Under the pieces are notes generated by a model that saw only the letters and a list, made by a program, of their open reading frames with translations, was not told the DNA's origin and did no database searches. From Seriola aureovittata (lineage: Eukaryota; Chordata; Actinopteri; Carangiformes; Carangidae): a DNA stretch of 64,000 nt. Position numbers and translations under genes: made by a program. Below are positions 39,885 through 64,000 of this stretch, one piece after another; the first letter of the stretch is position 1, and each line of letters starts with the position of its first letter. The stretch spans positions 22,080,501 to 22,144,500 of the forward strand of contig NC_079373.1 in NCBI RefSeq assembly GCF_021018895.1, in the 5' to 3' direction.

Positions 39885-42800
39885 TCAGAGTGAAAGAGTA
39901 AGATCAGCCCCACCTATGAACTTGTAGTGGACGTTTTCCAAGAAGGGCAGCTGTGACTGAAGGAGGTCCATTGTTGTAACGGAGATGTTTTTGCACCTTG
40001 AGATGTCGAGCGTTCTCAGACGCTTACAGTGCTGCATCAGGATGAACAGGGATCTGCGAGGTTTAAAGGTCAAAAGCTCAGAATTAATTTTTTTATCTGT
40101 GTGTAGAGATACGTTAGATATGGGGTGTTGTGCCACTCACCTGTCAGTGATGTTATTACAACAGGAGAGGTAGAGGTGCTGGAGTCTGTGGAGATACGGC
40201 GCAGCCTGTGCCAACCCACGGTCGCTGATACCAGGACAGTGGCTGAGAGCCAGGCTGATAAGGCTGCGGCAGTGCCAGGCCACCGACGCCAAGCTGGCGT
40301 CAGTGATCTCTGGCAGCATGGAGAGAGACAGACGGTGGAGGTCTGGGTGGCGCACCACCTGGATAGAAGAGAAAAAATATCAAGTCATGATTTTTGTTTT
40401 TTTGAATACTCTGCATTCCTGCTCCAAAATCACACATTTTTCTCTCCTCAGCCTCCGACCTGTGTGATGCTGCTGTCAGTGAGTTTGGAGCAGGCAGAGA
40501 GGTCCAGCTCCTGCAGCCTGTTGAGAGCTAAAAGGGAAGCTCCCGGCTGCTGTGTGAACTGCTCCAGGTCGTTCTGCGTCACCAGCTTGGGTCGCTCCTC
40601 AAAAGGCAGACGAGGAGGCTTAAAGAAGCCCATGTTGCCGAAGGTCCGGGTGAACCTGGGACCCTTGTCTCCCTGTGGAGAATAGTAGATTATTACAACA
40701 GCTTTGACAGGAGGAAGGAAAGGTCGTCTTTACTTCTTAAAACACCTTCCACCTGTCTGAAGTTCTCACCATCTCATCATCAGGCTCAGACTTGGATGTT
40801 TCCACCATTCCTAGCAAACCCCAGTCTGTGACTTGTTTACACCAGCCAAGCCGCAGAACTACCAGCCTGTGCAGGTATGTGGCGATCGCACACACAGACA
40901 GGTCAGTCACGTTGACGCATGAGGTCAGGTCCAACTCACAGAGAGTGTCCCCAAGAAGCTGGGTGAGAGAGAAAACCGCAAGATCCTGCACAAAGAGGAG
41001 GGAAAAGCTTGTTTTTTTTAAATTTCCTTTCATACAAATGCAGTTACACATGAAAACACAAACACAGACACTGACTGACCCTAATGTAGGTGCAGCTTTT
41101 GAGGCTGAGCGTCTCCAGCCGTGCTCTGGCAGCTTTGGACCCCGTCAAGCCTTTCACCATCTCGGGTCCGCTGATGTTCAGACACTCAGACAGATCCAGA
41201 CTCCTCAGGGAAGACACAGACAGCAGGTCAGCGAGGCCTGTGGACGACATGAAACCACCGTTTAAAGAGTAACACATTTTTCTTGCAGCACATCATCGAG
41301 ACAAACATTAGATTTTAGCTGTTGTTTGAACTGCTGTGGGGTGTAATGAACACTGTGGCTTCTAATGGCTACCAGCAAGTCTTTACAGTTAGTTCTGTTA
41401 TATTTACAAATGATTCTTTAAGTCTATGAGACACGCAAAAGCAGAAATACACCATGGGCACCTTTTTCAGTGATCCTCCAGTCGCGGGACAGGGAGAGGT
41501 GCATCAGTGACTTTAGGCCCCCTGCTATGGCCTCTACAGACCTGCTGGTCAGCTCAGTGCAGGCACTGATGTTCAGTCTCTGAAGGCTCGGCTGGTGCTT
41601 CACCAGAGCCTCAACTGAGTAGTCGGTCAGCTCCTTACAGCCGTGCAGACACAGTTCCTCTAGGACCAAATCCTGAACCTGCAACAGAGAGAATATCAAG
41701 ACAGTAAAAATGATTTGAAATCCTACAATGGGTCTTCTATTAGGACAACCAATTGAAACTCTTTGTCTTCAACGAAGTTAAAGGACAAGCTAAAATCATG
41801 AAAACAATCACTATTATTGAATTCTTAAGAATAAGTGCAGCTTCTTGTATCTGTATAATATAAAAATAGGTGTTGAGATATAAGCTGAGCAGTTTTATTT
41901 GTGAGGAATCCTTAATTGCTGCTCAAGCAGTAAAGAAGCTGTTGCAGGGATTTCAAGGATCCTGACCTGTGCAATAGTGCGTAGTGACTCAGGGGTGATG
42001 GAGGTTCTGCTGAGGTCCAGAGCTACAAGGGTGGATTTCTGCTCTTTTAACAACCTTTTCAAGTTCCTCAGTGACAGTAATGCTGACGAGTCCTCAACAG
42101 CCCCGACCGGGCACCCTCGATACGGGTCGAACTCGAAAGCGATATGGCAGCCGGCCAGCGAGAGCCGGCGGAGGCGCGGGGTGCAGCTGGTCAGCCGATT
42201 GAAGGTGAGGTCAGAGAGGTAGCGCAGGTCGGACAGGTCCAGCTCCTCCAGACCAGACAGAGCTGACCTGACCTGGAACAAGAGAATGATGTTTGACCTG
42301 AAACTGGACCATTACTACAGGTGGCAAAAACAATAAAGCTGTGCAAACACAATGCCAATAGAAATCTACTCTGAAAGAATTGGTGTGAAAGGTTTCATTT
42401 AATAATCACTGCCAACACCCTTTTCTTATCAGATGACTAAAGACAGAGCTACACAGCAAGAGAGCAGGTTTTAATGATGCTGCAATGGTAAAGAGCAGTA
42501 AATAAAGAAATGGTATAGTTGAGAAATAAAGGATTATGTGAACTGCAGAACAGATATAATGGTAGTACTGCCTTAATTCCACACCTTTTAAGGCAGGTTA
42601 TTATTGTTTTATCAATAAAAATATAATACCAAAAACAGTGCTGCATTGCTCATCAGAGGAATTTGATGTATACCTGGGTCTATTCATCTACTGTTACTAT
42701 TTATATTGCACATTGAAAAAATTGTTTACAATTTAATCAATCTAAATATGTGATTTAAAAGTATCTTAACAACACTAAATTGAAAGAATGCCACGACTTT

Positions 42801-44814
42801 GTCAAAAAACTAATTGCGTCAAAAGCGAACATTGAACTTTATTTTAGCAGGAGTTTTTTTTCTCCATCATGATAGAATTTAATTAATGTCTCTGACCACA
42901 TTTTATTGTTAATATTTTACTTGATCTCCAGTGTCGAAATGCAGTTTACCTACAGATATACCTGAAGATTACCCTAAAGGAACTGACATGTTGGCAGGAC
43001 GGTCAGCTCTTCGGGTCTTATTGAAACAATGGCCAACCTCAGGCTGCCATCAAACTCTGACATAATATATAATACCTGCTGTCTGTGCTCCTCCCTGGAG
43101 AGGAAAGCTCCAGACATGAAGAGGCTGTCCAGGCCCCTGAGGTCCAGCCTGCGGAGGGAGGTGAGGCGAGGAAGCAGAGCCAGCAGTGAGGCCTCTGTTA
43201 TACTGCTGCCAGGCAGGGCCAAGCTCTCCAGTTTAGAGCCCAGACACAGTCCCACCTGAAGAGGGAGGTACACTGTTTCATTCACTGGCTGCTTCCTTAT
43301 GTTGATGGTTATAGCGTCACCTAACTTCCTCATATGATCTAACTCCTACATTGGTACACTAAATAAACACTGGTAGGGTTAGACTTTGTCCTCATATTTC
43401 TAGGCAACAATCATGGTTTTCTATCTTGTATCTTTTATATTTGTTGCTGCTGCTCTGAACTTTGGACCGTGACCACAACATGTCTATTATGAATATGCTA
43501 CATCCTGGTCAGTAGAACAGGAGATTAAGGTAAGAGCGATAATCTCTCCTTAAAAATAAATCAATCTTATTTAAAATTTCTTGTTAGACTTTCAGGAGGA
43601 GAGGCGTCTTTTCTTGCCTGGTGGCAATGTGTTTCCAAGATAAATAAAATCCACTCAACTTTGTTCAACAGGTTGTTGTTTTTTTTTTCTTCAAAAGGCT
43701 TTCATAAGCCCTGGAGGTGAGGGAATTCTCTGAACCCGCAAAGAAGCATGTGATCATTTGAAGTGAAAACAGAATAACAAGGTCTTCACATGACAGCAGT
43801 GATATAATTTTCAATGACAGAGGGAACACCTATCCAAACACCCTCCTATTATCATATATTTCATCCATCCACTTCTGCTTTTTGACTCGTCTTGTTTAAT
43901 CTTGATGAACCATAAAGAGGGATTTATTTCAGGTCTGTGAGTGTTCTTCAGTAAAATCACTATTAGTTCAATTTGACCCCTTCTTAAGTTGAAGCTTGAC
44001 CAGTTAGAAAATTTTACAAGAATATCTTTAATGAATAAAGCTGTTACTCTCCCCACAGTCGTCCAGTGAATACTCAACTTAGCGTTAATCTTCAGATATG
44101 AAAAGTCCTGAAGATCTCAAAATGTGTCACACAGTAGCTATCAATACTGAGGCTGATCAAAGTAGTGATGTATGTCTTAAATATGACGGCATACTGCACC
44201 TCCAGAAGCAGTGATCGGGACATACTGAAGCCATCGAGCTGGCTGATAACCAGGCTGCAGCGTGTCTTGCAGCCCAGACCCCTGACCAGCTCCAGGGACG
44301 AGGCTGAAGCTGGGAAGCAGAAGGTGACGTTCTTCTACACGGGGAGAAACAGACAGAGAGGAGACATGATGAACACTGGCGTGCACTGAATCTGCACCCT
44401 CTGACCAATATATTATCCACATTTATCATGCATTATGTGTCTCAGTGTGTAAATTACCTGAAAACGCAGGTCCTGGCTGGCATTGTACCAGCTGCGACAG
44501 ACCAGTGAGGCTTCCTTTCTGTCTGAAGCGTGAAGAAAGCTCAGGATGTAAACTACGATCTACAGCAAGACACAGAAATACTGCATTAAAATAAAGTGAA
44601 GTCACTGATCCTGCAAGAGGTCTGAGGGTTACCGGACACCTTTTTATTTACTCAAATAACAGCATACAGTATGACTGTGCTGTGGCAGTGTGCCATATGC
44701 TCATCCACCAGTGGCTCACTGTGTTTCTGCAGGCAAGAAAAGGCTGTTTGTCTAACTCACCTCCACAGGCAGCTCAGGTGTTTCCTTAATGTCCTCCCCA
44801 TCGCTGTCTCCCAT
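39885..44814 (-). CDS. lrrc29: F-box and leucine-rich repeat protein (LRRC29/FBXL9)
   Basis: Eleven minus-strand exons give 655 aa: 44761-44814, 44458-44559, 44200-44334, 43076-43255, 41967-42272, 41462-41678, 41080-41237, 40770-40985, 40460-40672, 40141-40358, 39885-40053. Phases agree; the donor after 40460 (GTCGGA) is weak. The ATG at 44812-44814 begins MGDSDGEDIKETPELPVE. Residues 13-52 form an F-box (ELPVEIVVYILSFL, then ASLVCRSWYNAS). The rest is about a dozen cysteine-containing LRRs of the FBXL/AMN1 type (for example LEELCLHGCKELTDYSVEAL, LSLSMLPEITDASLASV, LRTLDISRCKNISVTTMDLL). By family it should be the substrate receptor of an SCF ubiquitin ligase, with the F-box binding Skp1; the substrate is unknown. 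It neighbours elmo3 as LRRC29 does in human. The introns hold nothing recognisable. Confidence 0.9.
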
Positions 44815-45180
44815 CTCAGCTTCTCCTTGGTTACTATAAAGATCTCCAGAGCATCACAATTCAATCAGCTAGCCACTTAAACTGCACAACTTAAAGAGCT
44901 GTAGCTAACTACCTTTAGCCGTTAAGCTAATGGCTACAAAGTGAACAGAAACCCTTAACTCGTGTCTTTCTTATCCGTTAACTAATCAATGAAAATGACC
45001 AATTTCAGATCAATGGGAGCTAACGAAGAGCTATGCTGCCCGCTGTCATCTCACTAAGCTACTTTACACTTTACCACAGGTTGTACATTTCCGCCGGGAG
45101 ACTGGCTTCAGTTGGATCAGCTGACCGGAGAGGGAAAACCCTGTGACGTCAGGGGGCAAACCATTGTGGGAAATGAGGTT
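44815..45180 (-). promoter_or_regulatory. lrrc29: lrrc29 5'UTR and promoter
   Basis: Upstream of the ATG lie a full CRE palindrome TGACGTCA (45144-45151), a minus-strand TTTCCCACAATGG resembling the ZNF143 core (about 45160-45176), and a GATCAGCTGACC E-box context at 45116-45127. The start site is not defined. Confidence 0.55.
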
Positions 45181-45516
45181 TTTGTTCTGTTTTACCTATG
45201 CTCTCCAAAAACCACTATGACTCCCTTAAAGACAGTTAGTACACCATGACCTACATATAGTTTCAGTTTATTTAGGTCAGTCTAAAACAAACACACACAC
45301 ACAGACATATATATGTATAATACAACTTTAAGACCCATGATTGTGATAGATGATGCTATTTGATGTAGAGTTACAGGAACTAAAAAGATCACATTGTATT
45401 TTCCAATCATTTTAAGAAATAAAACATAATTGATTGTGTTGGAAACTAACCAAGTATATAGATTAAGAACTGTACTTATTTTCAGTTTGAGTTGATCTAC
45501 ATCTGAGTATTTCCAT

Positions 45517-45535
45517 GCGGCCCCCTGTTGGCCCG
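45517..45535 (-). promoter_or_regulatory. CTCF-like motif
   Basis: The minus strand reads GGGCCAACAGGGGGCCGC, a strong match to the CTCF core. It lies in the spacer between the 5' end of lrrc29 and the 3' end of cngb1. Confidence 0.5.
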
Positions 45536-45861
45536 AGCTAGCTGCTTTCACAGTAAACCCACTATATGTTGATGAATTAATTAATTGGTGGAGTTGGATA
45601 TGTAGGACAGAATTGGATGCTACGTCTCCAAGACAACTGATTTAGCCTTGCTAGCATTTGATTGACTGACAGGGCAGGACTATCCAAAGGCTCACCTCAA
45701 GAATATCACAGTGGTACATAACGTCACCAGAAAAATGCCAGCTGATGTTATTGGAGTTGGTTGGTTGAATGTTTGCCATGTTGTTTGTCTGGCCTTTTGA
45801 CGTGAGTTGATGATTGGAGATCCGACGTAAAACTCAGGAGAAAATATGCTGCAAACAGTCA

Positions 45862-45921
45862 TTTATTTAAACAAAATTCACAAAAGACAGGGCTAAATCA
45901 GTGACAAAATCCAGTTTAAGG

Positions 45922-45958
<37 letters not shown>

Positions 45959-47611
45959 AATATATATGTGTACAAATATATATAGAGTTCAATATGCAAT
46001 CATCTCTCTCTGTCTCACTACACACACACAATCATTCCTTTCTACAGCTTGTCTGGCAGTATGGTTAGCTGGTTTATGGGCATCTTCTGAGGCTGTATCA
46101 ATAATCAAACCATCTATAAAAAAAAATTAACCATCACTGAGTCATAAAACACATTCACAGCACAAATTAAACATTTAGCATTTCTAGAATGCATGTACAT
46201 CTCATGACACTGCAAAGCAGTAAAGTGATTTTTACATTAGCAGGAAAGTTTGATTCATCTACATTTAAAAAACAAATATATTTACATATTGTACAAAAAA
46301 ACATAAAAGAAAACATGAACATAAAAACTGTAGTTGTAAAATGTGTAAAGCAATGGTATTACATATTATTGATGGCTACATTTTTACATGAGTGACATAT
46401 TGATCCCTCTGAGATGACCTATACATATGTATTAGCAAATAAAGTGAGGCAATAAGAGGATAGATGATTTTTGAGCTTGCTATGCTGAAAAAAGACGGAC
46501 TGAGAATCTATATAAAATAATTGAAGATTACTTTACATCTGTCAACATACATTGACATTGCTATCATATCTTATGATGGAAATACAGATGATCATGTTGT
46601 TATAACCTTAAATACAGTTTTAGTAGGTCTGTGCTGTTTTTCAAACCAACTTGTAAAAACATCAGCAGAACAAGTTACTCACTCCAACAAAACACAAAGT
46701 TAAATGACAAAACACATAAGGCATATTGTACGTTGAAGTTTACAAAATAATTTGCAAACATTTAGCTGACAACAACAGCAAAAACATTTTCTCATTTTGT
46801 TAATTTTGTATGTTGTACAAACACAATAAGTTCAGCTCTGTAGAAACTACTGATCTGAGTTAACTGTTATGGCTTAACTATGCCATCCCACACAAACTTC
46901 ACTCATCATAGCTACAGTGAATTCAGTCGTGTAAACTCAGTGTAGATGATGGAAATGTGCGTCTGAAGAGGTAACCCGGCAAGGAATGGCTTACTCCTGC
47001 ATTAAATGAATTAATAATGAGATTAGCAGAGATGAACAGTGGGTGGAGGTTGAAAGAGGAATGCAAAGCAATTGGAGAACATAGGAATCTGAAATTGTAT
47101 TTTCCATTGGTCTAGCTTGAAAAACCGGGGAGAGGCAGGGGCAACACTAGTGACAAAATATCTTATATCGGCTTTTTAAGTTTAAAGGTATATTACAACT
47201 GCATGGCATGCTGTAAATATGTTGGTTATAATGTACTAAATGGACAAGTGCATCATGATTGAATACAGTACCACTTTGATATTTTGCATTGAGGCTGCCC
47301 CACACAACTTTAACAGATCAGTCTGACAATAAAACAGTTTTTATACAAGACCAGTGTCTTTCATTTCAGCATCCTGTCAGTGTTTGGTAGATATACTCAG
47401 CATTGATTATTCCTGTTTTCTCTTCAAAAGCAGTTTCTTTACTCTAATGTTTCCTCCCTCCCCTCTCACCTGCCACCTTTTTCTTTTAATTCTTTCTCTT
47501 TATCTCCCTCTTTTCAAAGTGCAGACTCTTTCTCACCTCCCTTTCCTTTCCTTCCCAACTTCTCCAACCACTCCCCTCTGCTCAAGTTTTAGAAAAATAT
47601 CACAACTTCCT
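45862..47611 (-). other. cngb1: cngb1 3'UTR
   Basis: About 1.75 kb of A/T-rich non-coding DNA after the stop codon at 47612-47614. A minus-strand AATAAA at 45862-45867 would end it; the stop region also contains AATAAA (47611-47616), so a much shorter 3' end is possible. A (CA)n tract lies at 45925-45953. Confidence 0.5.
45925..45953. repeat. (CA)n microsatellite, short
   Basis: About 14 CA units followed by TA-rich sequence. Confidence 0.9.
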
Positions 47612-63534
<15,923 letters not shown>

Positions 63535-64000
63535 CTGTGGAGAGACAAAACTAATCAACTGTATGTACCGTCTGTTACACATTTAAGTGTGGTCTGTTGA
63601 TGACAAATTAACTCAATTAAAACCCTCATATCTATTGCACTCAACACTGATATTATTTTTTAAAAATAGCATAAATATAGAATAGGCGTTTTTCATGGAA
63701 GACATTTTGTCACTGTAGGAAAAGCAAAGGTGTAAATGATAAAATGAATGATGGCATAATTCTATTTAGTTTGAGCGTCCTGGTGCTGTGCACGTTGCTC
63801 ACTGTCACACTGTTTACTGGAACCACTGAATATAATGGAGTCATCATTGTTACACTTGTGCTTTTCCTACTATGACAAGTCAAAATATCTGCTGTGGAAA
63901 AGGCCCATTATTTAACACTCTCTAAGCAAGAATACCCGCTGTCATCAGCCTAAAAAAAAAAAAAACACTACTTTAAACACACAATCAGATGCAGTTATCC
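63535..64000 (-). other. cngb1: cngb1 intron at right edge
   Basis: Upstream of the acceptor at 63535-63537 the sequence is A/T-rich with no coding exon. The start of the gene must lie beyond the window. Confidence 0.5.

Noticed and set aside
40125..41265. Plus-strand open frames of up to 186 codons
   Set aside because: Antisense shadows of the lrrc29 LRR exons.

Overview
The window is nuclear DNA from a bony fish, most likely a percomorph teleost. The genes are split into many short exons with GT-AG introns. The introns carry long (CA)n/(GT)n tracts and degenerate copies of repeat families that I recognise from percomorph genomes. The block e2f4 - elmo3 - lrrc29/fbxl9 - cngb1 corresponds to genes that lie together on human 16q21-q22.1. 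No prokaryotic, viral or organellar sequence was seen.

Layout, left to right. (1) 154-6388, minus strand: the 5' part (six coding exons, 280 codons) of the C12orf4 homologue, cut by the left edge. (2) 6389-7749: a spacer between head-to-head genes with a strong CTCF-like match. (3) 7750-14511, plus strand: a complete e2f4 (11 exons, 392 aa) including a U12-type AT-AC intron; its 3'UTR runs to about 16540. (4) 17300-17959: probable elmo3 promoter and non-coding first exon. (5) 22180-37285, plus strand: complete elmo3 (20 coding exons, 715 aa), with a very large CA tract and an inverted, damaged copy of its start exon. (6) 39885-44814, minus strand: complete F-box/LRR gene lrrc29 (fbxl9; 11 exons, 655 aa), tail-to-tail with elmo3. 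(7) 47612-63534, minus strand: cngb1, the beta subunit of the rod/olfactory cyclic-nucleotide-gated channel, with a GARP-like N-terminal part. Its first exon(s) lie beyond the right edge.

The genes form no operon-like unit. E2f4 is a cell-cycle transcription factor, Elmo3 a DOCK-Rac regulator, Lrrc29 a likely SCF substrate receptor, and Cngb1 a ciliary/outer-segment channel subunit. They are neighbours through conserved synteny. CTCF-like motifs sit in three of the four spacers between them.

The observations most worth following are these. In cngb1 one 712-bp exon changes frame: the GARP-like frame ends in TAA exactly where an ATG opens the channel frame, and the exon is one base too long to join the two. 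A possible internal cngb1 promoter with three RFX-like motifs lies in the intron at 59.4-59.8 kb. The ~310-bp inverted copy of the elmo3 start exon carries a 19-bp deletion. Several introns have CA/GT repeats touching their splice sites. All exon coordinates were read by eye from splice sites and checked by phase arithmetic. No alignment or database search was run.
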